Source: Bacteroidales bacterium (GTDB taxonomy: Bacteria; Bacteroidota; Bacteroidia; Bacteroidales; UBA932). Taken from it: DNA of 35,939 bases. The translations under genes were made by a program, and so were the position numbers. The stretch covers positions 1 to 35,939 of the forward strand of contig JAILJO010000142.1 of the NCBI GenBank assembly GCA_024694675.1, given 5' to 3'. The notes under the pieces are model-generated. The model was not told where the DNA came from. It saw only the letters and a list, made by a program, of their open reading frames with translations, and ran no database searches. Shown here in pieces: positions 14,597 to 22,853 of the stretch. The first letter of the stretch is position 1; each line of letters starts with the position of its first letter.

Positions 14597-15647
14597 TCTC
14601 CAGGATTCCCGTCAGAAGGTCGCACAGGCCATTTGTAAGGCCGATTACCACCCCCGGCATAACCCCGCATCCCGCCAGCACAATTGTAACCAGGGCGCTT
14701 GTCATGAGCGCCGTGGTCAGAGGCAGCGCCATCAGGTTGGTAATGAGGAAATAGCGTGGGAAGGTATGGAAACGGAACCAGACAAGGGGAGCGGTGAACA
14801 CCTGGCAGCTTATTGCCAGCGCGGCGCTCTTCCATACCCAGCGGAGCGGGCTCTTGGTCTCCGGATACCATTTTTCCATGATTGGATAAAGTATGAAGAT
14901 GCCGCCCATGGCAAGGTATGACAGCTGGAAACCAAGCGTGCCTATTACCTCCGGCTGCAGCACCAGCTGCACCAGAAGGGCAAGGCACAGCACCCTCACG
15001 GCCTTCCGGGGCCTTCCCGTGAGGTTCAGGACCTCGTTTATGAGGATGAATAGGAACGCCCTCACAATGGACGGCGCCGCTCCCGTCATCACGGTGAAGA
15101 ATCCCGCGGCAGAAATCATAAGGACAGCTCTCACGTACCTTGCGGCAGGGGAGCGGCCAAGTACTCTTGACAGCCTGTCAAATACCATGTAGATTATTCC
15201 CATATGGAGGCCGGAAAGGGCCAGGATATGGGAGGCGCCGCTTTGCCGGAAGGCGTCCGTGAGCTCCCGCGGAAGGGAGCTCCGGTCACCGGTGAAAAGC
15301 GCCTGCAAAAGAGGCGCGGTGCTCCGGCTCCTGAACGGAATGCTGCCTATTATTTTTCGCAGCCCTTCCGCCGCATTTTCCATAAATGCCGGGATGCCTC
15401 TTCCAGGTATCATTGAAGCGTTGAGAGCGCAGAAGAGACCAAGCAGCAGGAAGGTGGCGCAGAACAGCGCTCCAATGGCTTTTGGGCTCTGTTTCAGGAG
15501 TTTCCCGCGAAGGAAGAAGGGGAGTGCGGCAACGGGTAGGATGAGTGCGCAGACAGGCCCCGCGGAAGAGCCGGCAAGCAGTGTTCCCGCCGCCGCACCT
15601 GCCGTAAAAAAGAGCGACAGGGATTCTATGCTCTTCGCCTCAGCCAT
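14577..15647 (-). CDS. ComEC/Rec2-type DNA uptake channel, core domain only
   Basis: 356-aa polytopic membrane protein matching the Competence (ComEC/Rec2) domain: ALFTGDRSSLPRELTDAFRQSGASHILALSGLHMGII is diagnostic, followed by GAAPSIVRAFLFILI and LQPEVIGTLGFQLSYLAMGGI. In transformation ComEC carries single-stranded DNA across the inner membrane. Usual proteins are 600-800 aa with an N-terminal OB-fold region and often a C-terminal metallo-beta-lactamase domain. Here both are missing or strongly shortened, leaving the channel part alone. It may be a reduced functional form or a decaying gene. The ATG at 15647 is preferred over a TTG three codons upstream. Promoter: a -7 box facing that of ackA. 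Confidence 0.85.
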   Translation of the reverse strand: MAEAKSIESLSLFFTAGAAAGTLLAGSSAGPVCALILPVAALPFFLRGKLLKQSPKAIGALFCATFLLLGLFCALNASMIPGRGIPAFMENAAEGLRKIIGSIPFRSRSTAPLLQALFTGDRSSLPRELTDAFRQSGASHILALSGLHMGIIYMVFDRLSRVLGRSPAARYVRAVLMISAAGFFTVMTGAAPSIVRAFLFILINEVLNLTGRPRKAVRVLCLALLVQLVLQPEVIGTLGFQLSYLAMGGIFILYPIMEKWYPETKSPLRWVWKSAALAISCQVFTAPLVWFRFHTFPRYFLITNLMALPLTTALMTSALVTIVLAGCGVMPGVVIGLTNGLCDLLTGILEIISSLP

Positions 15648-15674
15648 ACGTTTCAAAATTACATAATAATTTGC

Positions 15675-15682
15675 TATATTTG
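15675..15682 (+). promoter_or_regulatory. -7 box of ackA
   Basis: TATATTTG 38 nt before the ATG. It abuts a minus-strand box without any gap. Confidence 0.6.
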
Positions 15683-15690
15683 CAAAGATA
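15683..15690 (-). promoter_or_regulatory. -7 box of the comEC-like gene
   Basis: The minus strand reads TATCTTTG, 35 nt before the comEC ATG, directly facing the ackA box. Confidence 0.5.
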
Positions 15691-15720
15691 TACGCGAAAA
15701 AATATCAAAAGAATTCATAT

Positions 15721-16935
15721 ATGATTATTCTAGTTATCAACTGCGGAAGCTCATCCATCAAGTATCAGCTTCTGGACATGAAGAGCGACGACGTTTTTGA
15801 CGTCATTGCAAAAGGTATCGCGGAAAAGATTGGCCTCCCTGCCGGAGTGCTCCAGTATGCCCCCGCGGGCAAGGAGAAAATCGTCACGGACGTTCCCATT
15901 CCGGACCACAAGGTTGGCATGCAGCTCATCCTGGCCGCCCTCACGGACCCTCAGACCGGCGTTCTGAAGTCCCTGGAAGACATTGAGGCCGTGGGTCACC
16001 GCATCGTCCAGGGTGGTGACTTCTTCTCCGGCTCCGTCCTCGTGAATGACGATGTCATCTCCAAGATTGCCTTCTGCGCAGACTTCGCCCCTCTTCACAA
16101 TCCGGCCCACCTTCTTGGTATCCGCGCAATGCAGGAGGTGCTTCCTTCCGTTCCGCAGGTGGTAACGTTCGATACCGCTTTCCACCAGACTATGCCCGCA
16201 TATGCGTACATGTATGGTCTGCCGTATGAGTATTATGAGAAATACCGCGTACGCCGCTACGGCGCCCACGGAACCTCCCACCAGTTTGTTGCAGGCGTAG
16301 GTGCAAAGCTCGCCGGCCTGGACATCAACAACTCCAAGATCATCACCTGCCACCTTGGCGCCGGCAGCTCCATCTGCGCAATCCTGAACGGCAAGTGCGT
16401 AGACACCTCCATGGGCTTCACCCCGCTTGAGGGCATGATCATGGGCACCCGCGTAGGTAATATCGACGCCAACGCTGTCCTTTATCTGGAGAAGAAACTG
16501 GGCGTAGACCCGGATGAGATGACAACAATCCTCAACCGCAAGTCCGGCTTCCTTGGCGTTTCCACAAAGACCTCAGACGCCCGTGAGCTTGACGAGCTCG
16601 CAAACGGCGGAGACCCCAAGGCAAAGCTGGTCTTCAAGAAGTACACGTACGATATCATCAAGAACATCGGCTCCTATGTGGCAGCCATGAACGGTGTTGA
16701 CCTCATTGTGTTCACCGGAGGTATCGGAGAGCACAACAGCCGTCTGCGCCGCCGTGTCCTGGAGAACTTCTCCTACCTTGGCCTCAAGGTGGACTACGAG
16801 GCAAACGTAGCCTGGGGAGAAGACGCCATCATCACCACGGAAGACTCCACGGTGAAGGCCGCCCTCATCTGCACCAACGAGGAACTGGTAATCGCCCGCG
16901 ACACCATGCACCTGGTACTTGACAATCAAGAATAA
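15721..16935 (+). CDS. ackA: acetate kinase
   Basis: 404 aa, the standard AckA length (butyrate kinases are nearer 355). It makes ATP and acetate from acetyl phosphate. ASKHA-fold motifs are all present: NCGSSSIKYQL at the N-terminus, VGHRIVQGG, FDTAFHQTMP with RRYGAHGTSHQFV, HLGAGSSICAI, and GGIGEHNSRLRR. The arginine and histidine expected at the phosphoryl site are in these segments. It heads an ackA-ptb-tpiA run with gaps of 12 and 5 nt. This gives substrate-level ATP during fermentation, the usual acetate route in this phylum. Its -7 box abuts the one for comEC. Confidence 0.97.
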   Translation: MIILVINCGSSSIKYQLLDMKSDDVFDVIAKGIAEKIGLPAGVLQYAPAGKEKIVTDVPIPDHKVGMQLILAALTDPQTGVLKSLEDIEAVGHRIVQGGDFFSGSVLVNDDVISKIAFCADFAPLHNPAHLLGIRAMQEVLPSVPQVVTFDTAFHQTMPAYAYMYGLPYEYYEKYRVRRYGAHGTSHQFVAGVGAKLAGLDINNSKIITCHLGAGSSICAILNGKCVDTSMGFTPLEGMIMGTRVGNIDANAVLYLEKKLGVDPDEMTTILNRKSGFLGVSTKTSDARELDELANGGDPKAKLVFKKYTYDIIKNIGSYVAAMNGVDLIVFTGGIGEHNSRLRRRVLENFSYLGLKVDYEANVAWGEDAIITTEDSTVKAALICTNEELVIARDTMHLVLDNQE

Positions 16936-16947
16936 ACCTATACCATC

Positions 16948-17853
16948 ATGATTACATCTTTCAATGACTTGTTTGCCGAACTTCAGGCAAAGGGAATCTG
17001 CAAGAGAATGATCGTAGCCTGGGGTGTCGATTCCCACTCCATCGAGGCCGCATCGCTTGCAACGGACAAGGGTTTCGTAACCACCACCCTGGTGGGTGAC
17101 CCTGACCTCATCGAGGCCGTCTGCAAGGATTGCAAAATTGACATGGCCAAATTCTCCATCGTCCCTGAAAAGGATGAGCTGAAGGCAGTTGCAAAGGCTG
17201 TCCAGATGGTTCACGACGGTGAGGGAGACGTCCTCATGAAGGGCCTGTGCTCCACAGACAAGTTCCTCCGCGCCATCCTCAACAAGGAAGTGGGTCTGCT
17301 CCCTGCAAAGGGCCTCCTGAGCCACGTTGGCGTCATTGAGAACCCCAACTATCACAAGCTTCTTTTCCTCACGGACATGGCAGTTATCCCTCAGCCGGAC
17401 TTCCGCCAGAAGGTAAAGCTTGCAGGCTTCGTGACCGGCGTTGCAAAGAGCTTCGGCATTGCCATGCCTAAGATTGCCTTCATCGCCGCATCTGAGCAGA
17501 TGCTTGACTCCATGCCCGCCTGCATAGAGGGTGCCATGCTTGCCAAGATGTGCGACCGCGGCCAGATCAAGGCCATCGGCGACGGCCCTCTTGCCCTGGA
17601 CGTCGCAATTGACCAGGAAGCAGTGGAAATCAAGAAACTCAAGAGCCCCGTTGCCGGAGATGCAGACTGCCTGCTCTTCCCCAACATCGAGAGCGCAAAC
17701 GTCTTCTGGAAGACCAACTCCAAGCTCGCCACAGGTGTCCGCCAGGCCGGCTTCCTCGTTGGCACCAAGGTTCCTTGCATCCTCGCCTCCCGCGCCGACT
17801 CCGTTGACGTCAAACTCAACTCCATCGCCTCCGCAGTAATTTCAGCAAAGTAA
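16948..17853 (+). CDS. phosphate acetyl/butyryltransferase (Ptb-like)
   Basis: 301 aa of the PTA/PTB fold, which exchanges phosphate for CoA on a short acyl-CoA. Length and sequence (GDPDLI, VLMKGLCSTDKFLRAILNKEVGL, LLSHVGVIE, ITDMAVIPQPDF-like LTDMAVIPQPDF, and IAASEQMLDSMPACIEGAMLAKM) resemble phosphate butyryltransferase more than the classic ~330-aa acetyltransferase. It sits directly after acetate kinase, so acetyl-CoA to acetyl phosphate is the likely main reaction. Activity on propionyl- or butyryl-CoA cannot be excluded. The annotation as pta or ptb is a judgement call; the acyl-CoA phosphotransferase family is certain. Confidence 0.9.
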   Translation: MITSFNDLFAELQAKGICKRMIVAWGVDSHSIEAASLATDKGFVTTTLVGDPDLIEAVCKDCKIDMAKFSIVPEKDELKAVAKAVQMVHDGEGDVLMKGLCSTDKFLRAILNKEVGLLPAKGLLSHVGVIENPNYHKLLFLTDMAVIPQPDFRQKVKLAGFVTGVAKSFGIAMPKIAFIAASEQMLDSMPACIEGAMLAKMCDRGQIKAIGDGPLALDVAIDQEAVEIKKLKSPVAGDADCLLFPNIESANVFWKTNSKLATGVRQAGFLVGTKVPCILASRADSVDVKLNSIASAVISAK

Positions 17854-17858
17854 TATAT

Positions 17859-18614
17859 ATGAGAAAGTATATCGTTGCCGGGAACTGGAAAATGAACACC
17901 ACCGTCCCGGAAGGCGTACAGCTCGCCAAAGAAGTAGTAGAAAAAGCTAAGAATCTCCCCGCAAACGTAGAGCTTGTGGTAGCTCCTCCTTTCACTCACC
18001 TCGCATCAGTTGCAGGGGCCCTGAAGGGTTCCAAGGTAAAACTCTCCGCACAGAACTGCGCAGACCATGAGAAGGGTGCCTACACCGGTGAAGTGGCAGT
18101 GAACATGCTCACCTCCATCGGTTGCCAATACACCATCCTTGGCCACAGCGAGCGCCGTCAGTATTATGGAGAAACGGACGAAAAGCTTGTCGTAAAGACC
18201 AAGCTCGCCCTGGAGGCAGGCCTCAAGGTCATCCTCTGCGTGGGTGAAAATCTTGACGAGCGCGAAGCCGGAAAGCACTTCCAGGTTGTTACGGAGCAGA
18301 CCAAGAACGTCCTCTTCAACTTCACGGCTGAAGACATGAAGAACATCGTCATCGCCTATGAGCCCGTCTGGGCAATCGGCACCGGCAAGACCGCCACCGC
18401 CGCCCAGGCAGAGGAAATCCACGCCTGCATCCGTAACGTCATCGAGGAGAAGTTCGGTCCCAAGGTCGCAGATGACCTCACCATCCTCTACGGTGGCTCC
18501 TGCAAGCCCTCCAACGCAAAGGAACTCTTTGCAGAGAAGGACATCGACGGCGGCCTCATCGGCGGCGCCGCCCTCAAGGCCGACGACTTCCTCGGCATCG
18601 CCACCTCCTTCTAG
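17859..18614 (+). CDS. tpiA: triose-phosphate isomerase
   Basis: 251 aa, standard length. It interconverts dihydroxyacetone phosphate and glyceraldehyde 3-phosphate in glycolysis. Catalytic residues are visible: Asn9 and Lys11 in AGNWKMN, His96 in ILGHSERR, Glu168 in AYEPVWAIGTG. The phosphate-binding loop is present near the end (ILYGGSCKPSNAKELF and DGGLIGGAALK). It is last in ackA-ptb-tpiA, coupling glycolytic flux to acetate formation. Leucines are mostly CTC (15 of 21, only 2 CTG), a useful contrast with pnp at the other end of the window. It ends 4 nt from the convergent xerD stop with no terminator. Confidence 0.98.
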   Translation: MRKYIVAGNWKMNTTVPEGVQLAKEVVEKAKNLPANVELVVAPPFTHLASVAGALKGSKVKLSAQNCADHEKGAYTGEVAVNMLTSIGCQYTILGHSERRQYYGETDEKLVVKTKLALEAGLKVILCVGENLDEREAGKHFQVVTEQTKNVLFNFTAEDMKNIVIAYEPVWAIGTGKTATAAQAEEIHACIRNVIEEKFGPKVADDLTILYGGSCKPSNAKELFAEKDIDGGLIGGAALKADDFLGIATSF

Positions 18615-18618
18615 AACC

Positions 18619-19470
18619 TTACCGCCTGGGATGATGCTCAAGGATTGAGCGGTGCCAGGTGGAGGAGTCGATATGTGTGTAAATCTCGGTTGTGAGGATA
18701 CTCTCATGACCGAGCATTTCTTGTACTATGCGGAGGTCTGCGCCGTTTTCAATTAGATGAGTGGCAAAGCTGTGGCGGAAGGTGTGGGGAGAGATTTCCT
18801 TGTTCACGCCGGCCGCCATGGCCTGCGTCTTTACCATATTGAATATGGATACGCGGCTGAGGGGTTTTCCAAACTTGTTCAGGAACAGATAATCGTCATA
18901 AGCGGGAGCGGCGGGGACGGGGCGGGCCGGGATGTAGGCCTTGATGGCATCGGCCGCCATTTCTCCAAGCGGGACCAGCCGCTGCTTGTTGCCTTTGCCT
19001 ATGACGTTTACGAAACCATCGTCCAAATACACGCGGGACATCTTGAGTGAGGCCACTTCGCTGACGCGGAGTCCGCAGCCGTAAAGCACTTCCAGGATTG
19101 CCCTGTCGCGGGTGCCAAGGGGAAGGGACTCCAGAATGGCCGTGACCTCATCCACGCTGAGCACCGCGGGAAGGTACTTGCCAAGCTTGGGGGATTCCAC
19201 CCTGTCGCACGGGTTGACCTTCATCTCTCCTTCCTCAACGCACCATGAGAAGAAGCTGCGGAGAGAGCTCAGAAGCCTGGCCGATGAGCGTTTGGATATG
19301 CCCTGATCCGTTTTCCGGCCAAGATATGCCGTAATATCCGCGGCCTTCACGTTGCGGGGATTACCACCAAAGTACTCCAGGAACTCCTCAACATCATGGC
19401 AATAGGATGCCACCGTGTTGGGTGACATCCTTCTTTCCAGAATAAGGTAATTACGGTAATCCTTTATCAC
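18619..19470 (-). CDS. xerD: tyrosine recombinase XerD
   Basis: 283-aa tyrosine recombinase with the full catalytic set: Arg135 (GCGLRVSE), Lys159 (GKGNKQR), His229 and Arg232 (HTFRHSF), His255 (GHESI) and nucleophile Tyr264 (IYTHID). An N-terminal SAM-like core-binding domain precedes it ([19 protein letters not shown]). Length and pattern fit chromosomal XerC/XerD, which resolve chromosome dimers at dif with FtsK; ftsK lies upstream in the window. XerD rather than XerC is inferred from overall similarity. The start ATG overlaps the stop of the DPP III gene (ATGA), an odd operon partner. No phage or integron genes surround it. Confidence 0.9.
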   Translation of the reverse strand: MIKDYRNYLILERRMSPNTVASYCHDVEEFLEYFGGNPRNVKAADITAYLGRKTDQGISKRSSARLLSSLRSFFSWCVEEGEMKVNPCDRVESPKLGKYLPAVLSVDEVTAILESLPLGTRDRAILEVLYGCGLRVSEVASLKMSRVYLDDGFVNVIGKGNKQRLVPLGEMAADAIKAYIPARPVPAAPAYDDYLFLNKFGKPLSRVSIFNMVKTQAMAAGVNKEISPHTFRHSFATHLIENGADLRIVQEMLGHESILTTEIYTHIDSSTWHRSILEHHPRR

Positions 19471-21473
19471 AAAGTTCCGTATTTCTTACCGTAGAGCATC
19501 ATCTGGCCAAGGTAATCGTCGGTGTAGACTACGTCGTAGTCTTTCACGGTGCCGTCTTCTGCAAGGACGGGGACGATTTCCGGGTTCACGAATCCGCCGT
19601 AGGGCTTGAGGTTGAGGGCTTCGTAGCGGGCCTTGACTTCCTTGTGGAGTTTAGGGTCGATGTTCACGGCATACGTCTCTATGAGAGCCTTGCCGGCCTC
19701 GTAGTCGCCTTCAGACTTGATTCTCTGAATCTCTGCCAGGAGCTCTGCGAACAGGGCGCGGAGCTTGACATAATCGTTCACCACAAAGTATGTCTTGCCG
19801 TCACGGACTTTCTTCTCGATGACCTTGTCTGCGGCGCCCTTTTCATAGCACCATTCCGCGATGAGCTTGCGGTTCTGCATGTGGGCTTCCGTGTTGGGAC
19901 GGCCAAGTTCCACGCGTGTGAACTGGACCATGAGGCCGTTGCGGATGTAGTTGGCATACTCTGCCTTATATGCCTCAGGGTCAGGCATTATGCCCAGCTC
20001 AACCATCTTGGGATCTGCAGTGTAGTACAGGCCAAAGAGGTCTGCCCTGGCTTCTTCAAGGGCACTTGCGTACTCTCCCATTTCCGTGGCGCTTACACCG
20101 GGAAGGAGCTGGCCGGAGCCGTGGCCGAGGCACTCGTGGAGGTCTGTGTGGATTTCATCGGCAATTGTGCCCCATTTCTTGGCCATGTCTATCTCCTTCT
20201 GGTTCCAGGCGAATTCCTTGAGGGTGCTGGTGGGCATCTCCTGTGCGGCCAGGTCATACGTGTGGGTGATGTTGGCGATGGTGACGCTCTTGGAGCCGTG
20301 CTCCTTCCTTATCCAGTCCGCGTTGGGGAGGTTGATGCCGATTGGCGTAGACGGATAACTGTCTCCCGCAAGGCACACCGCGTTAATGACTTTTGCCGAT
20401 ACTCCCTTCACCTTCGCCTTCTTGAAGCGGGGATCCACGGGGGAATTGTCCTCGAACCACTGGGCGTTGGCGGAAAGGGTCTCCGTGCGCTTTGAGGCCT
20501 CGAAGTCCTTGATGTTCACGTAGCCTTCCCAGGAGGCCTTGCGGCCAAGGGGATCGTTGTAATCCTCTATGAAGCCGTTGATGAAGTCCACCGTGCCTAT
20601 GGTATCCTTCACCCATTCAATGTTGAACTTGTCCCAGGTGCGGAGGTCACCGGTCTTATAATAATCTATAAGGAGTGCGAGGGCGCGCTTCTGGATGTCG
20701 TTCTCTGCGACATCGGCAGCCTTTGCAAGCTCCTCGCAAATCTTCTCGATTGCGGCGGAGTAGATGCCGCCAATCTTCCAGGGAAGCTCGCGGACCTTGC
20801 CGTCCTTACCCTTCACGACCTTTGTGTTGAGGCCATAGGAAATGGGCTCCGGATCCTTGGGTTTCATGATTCCGGCATAGTACTTTTCCACCTCGTCGCG
20901 CGTGACGTTCTCATAGAAGTTCACGGCGGAGAGTTTGACTATGTCTCCGGAGGTTTCCGTAGAGCGGCGCTGGGGGTAGATTGCGGGGTTGAAGACAATC
21001 TCAACAAGCTCAGGGTCATCCACACCGGCCTTTTCCATAAGGGCGGAGAAATACTCCCTGGAGCACCCGGGAAATATCTTGTCCTCTGCATAGTGATGGT
21101 GCATGCCGTTGGAGAAGAAAACCCTCTTGGCATAGACAAGGAACTCCTGATATTCGGGGTTCTCACTGTCTGCCTCCACGTTCTCCAGGATGGCCTCCAG
21201 GGCGTGGCGGAGCCTCAGATTGTCCTTGCAGTTCTGGTCCCAGAGGATGTCACGGCCATATTTTGCCGCCTCTGCAAGGTGATATGCATATTCCTTCTGC
21301 TGAAGGCTCAGATTCTCCCAGCCGGGAATCTGGTAGCGCATGACCTTGAGGTCAGCGAAGGAATCTATGGTGTACTTGAACTCCGGCTCTCCTTCCTTGG
21401 GAGCCTTGCTTTCACATCCTGCAACTGCTGCAGCTGCACAAAGAGTGAGAATCATCTTGAAAACTGTTTTCAT
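19467..21473 (-). CDS. dipeptidyl peptidase III family lipoprotein (M49)
   Basis: 668-aa zinc exopeptidase that removes dipeptides from peptide N-termini. The M49 zinc motif HEXXGH is HECLGH at 446-451, the version with Cys typical of Bacteroides DPP III, and the third ligand motif EEARAD lies about 25 residues later. An N-terminal signal and lipobox ([10 protein letters not shown]) place it at the envelope. Length matches the ~675 aa of bacterial M49 enzymes. The promoter is 5 nt from the ATG, so the mRNA should be leaderless. It is co-transcribed with xerD by 4-nt overlap. The physiological role is probably peptide scavenging. Confidence 0.92.
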   Translation of the reverse strand: MKTVFKMILTLCAAAAVAGCESKAPKEGEPEFKYTIDSFADLKVMRYQIPGWENLSLQQKEYAYHLAEAAKYGRDILWDQNCKDNLRLRHALEAILENVEADSENPEYQEFLVYAKRVFFSNGMHHHYAEDKIFPGCSREYFSALMEKAGVDDPELVEIVFNPAIYPQRRSTETSGDIVKLSAVNFYENVTRDEVEKYYAGIMKPKDPEPISYGLNTKVVKGKDGKVRELPWKIGGIYSAAIEKICEELAKAADVAENDIQKRALALLIDYYKTGDLRTWDKFNIEWVKDTIGTVDFINGFIEDYNDPLGRKASWEGYVNIKDFEASKRTETLSANAQWFEDNSPVDPRFKKAKVKGVSAKVINAVCLAGDSYPSTPIGINLPNADWIRKEHGSKSVTIANITHTYDLAAQEMPTSTLKEFAWNQKEIDMAKKWGTIADEIHTDLHECLGHGSGQLLPGVSATEMGEYASALEEARADLFGLYYTADPKMVELGIMPDPEAYKAEYANYIRNGLMVQFTRVELGRPNTEAHMQNRKLIAEWCYEKGAADKVIEKKVRDGKTYFVVNDYVKLRALFAELLAEIQRIKSEGDYEAGKALIETYAVNIDPKLHKEVKARYEALNLKPYGGFVNPEIVPVLAEDGTVKDYDVVYTDDYLGQMMLYGKKYGTL

Positions 21474-21478
21474 ATCCG

Positions 21479-21486
21479 CAAATTTA
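21479..21486 (-). promoter_or_regulatory. -7 box of the DPP III-xerD operon
   Basis: The minus strand reads TAAATTTG, 5 nt before the ATG. Confidence 0.55.
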
Positions 21487-21498
21487 GGAAAAAATCTT

Positions 21499-21506
21499 TA
21501 TCTTTG
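21499..21506 (+). promoter_or_regulatory. -7 box of the C11 peptidase-sppA operon
   Basis: TATCTTTG 6 nt before the ATG at 21513. It diverges from the DPP III promoter within 28 bp. Confidence 0.6.
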
Positions 21507-21512
21507 TAGACT

Positions 21513-22841
21513 ATGAAGAGGCTTTTGGTCATATCGCTGGCATTCTTCGCACTTGTCTCCTGCAACAAGGACAACAACTTCTCTTTCAAAAGGGGAGATC
21601 CTTCCGGCCCTGCAGAGTCATGGGCGGAGAAGTCCCGTGTGGAATCAACAGAGTCCAGAAATGTGATGCTGCTCTATTCCGCGGGATTCAATTCCCTTGC
21701 CAGATATCTTGACCAGAATATCGTGGAACTGGACGAAGGGTTCATCCCTGAGAAAAGAAACAGGGGTGACCATGTGCTCCTGGTATACTCCAAACTCACC
21801 ACAAGAAATGAGAATGGCACCATCCTTCTGGAGTATGACAAACCCACAAAGAGCGCCCTTTTCCGCATGTACAAAGTTGGTGAACAGATTGTTAAGGACA
21901 CTCTAAAGGTGTATGGAGAGGATGTAATAGCATCGTCGCCTGAGACTCTCAGGAATGTCTGCATGACAGCACGTGACATGTTCCCTGCCAAGAGCTACGG
22001 CATGGTATTCACCTCCCACGCTTCCGGCTGGCTCCCTGACGGTTATTACAATGACCCTTCCCGTTACGAGGGTAATTCCGGTTGGGGCATGTTGTCTGTG
22101 GGAAAAGGCCGTAACCAGATGTCATATCCCGCCCTGGAGACATACCCGGCGGTCAAGAGCATCGGCCAGGAAAACATTCCAGACAGTCCCGTAGAGATGG
22201 ATCTCGATGTCTTTGCAGAGGCCATCCCCTTCCATCTTGATTATCTTCTCCTGGACGCATGCCTTTCCGGCTGCATAGAAGTTGCATACCAGTTTCGCGG
22301 CAAGGCGGATATAGTGGGCTTCTCCCAGACGGAAGTGCTTGCTGAGGGCTTTGACTACAGGACCATAACCTCCAGGCTTCTGACTGCCAACCCGGACCCC
22401 GTCCAGGTCTGCAAGGACTATTTCAACAGGTACGATGTACAGACAGGCGAGTGGCGCTCCGCTACCATATCGGCAGTGGATACAAGGGAACTGGAGCCTC
22501 TGGCAACCTTATGCAAGACGCTGTTCGAGAAGTACAGGACCTCACTTAAGACATTGAAAGGCAGTTCCGTCCAGGGCTATTTCCGGTTCGAGCGCCATTT
22601 CTTCTACGACCTCCGGGACATCCTGGTCAAAGCCGGTATCACGGCAGAAGAGGAGGCCGCCCTGCAGGATGCGCTGGACCGCTGTATGCTATACAAGGCC
22701 GCGACGGACTATTTCCTGTCCGTCAGAATCTACACGGCCTGCGGCTTTTCCATGTACCTGCCGTCAATGGGCAGCGATTTCCTTGACAATTTCTACAAGG
22801 AACACATAGCCTGGAACCAGGCCACTGAACTCGTCAAATAA
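21513..22841 (+). CDS. clostripain-family (C11) cysteine peptidase lipoprotein
   Basis: 442-aa envelope lipoprotein (LVISLAFFALVSC then NKD). It belongs to the caspase-like C11 clan. The catalytic His169 is in SHASGW and Cys250 in LLLDACLSGCIEVAYQ, both in the usual order. The family's opening region (MLLYSAGFNSLARYLDQNIVEL) and the later GFSQTEVLAEGFDY are also conserved. C11 enzymes cleave after basic residues. Bacteroidota encode many as surface lipoproteins, with roles in nutrient or host protein breakdown. It starts right after a -7 box (leaderless mRNA). sppA follows after 12 nt, so both are probably co-expressed. Specificity and target are unknown. Confidence 0.88.
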   Translation: MKRLLVISLAFFALVSCNKDNNFSFKRGDPSGPAESWAEKSRVESTESRNVMLLYSAGFNSLARYLDQNIVELDEGFIPEKRNRGDHVLLVYSKLTTRNENGTILLEYDKPTKSALFRMYKVGEQIVKDTLKVYGEDVIASSPETLRNVCMTARDMFPAKSYGMVFTSHASGWLPDGYYNDPSRYEGNSGWGMLSVGKGRNQMSYPALETYPAVKSIGQENIPDSPVEMDLDVFAEAIPFHLDYLLLDACLSGCIEVAYQFRGKADIVGFSQTEVLAEGFDYRTITSRLLTANPDPVQVCKDYFNRYDVQTGEWRSATISAVDTRELEPLATLCKTLFEKYRTSLKTLKGSSVQGYFRFERHFFYDLRDILVKAGITAEEEAALQDALDRCMLYKAATDYFLSVRIYTACGFSMYLPSMGSDFLDNFYKEHIAWNQATELVK

Positions 22842-22853
22842 TAGCATCCCTAT

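Noticed and set aside
18619..19470. Tyrosine recombinase as integrase of a mobile element
   Set aside because: No attachment sites, cargo or phage genes nearby; sequence and size fit housekeeping XerD.
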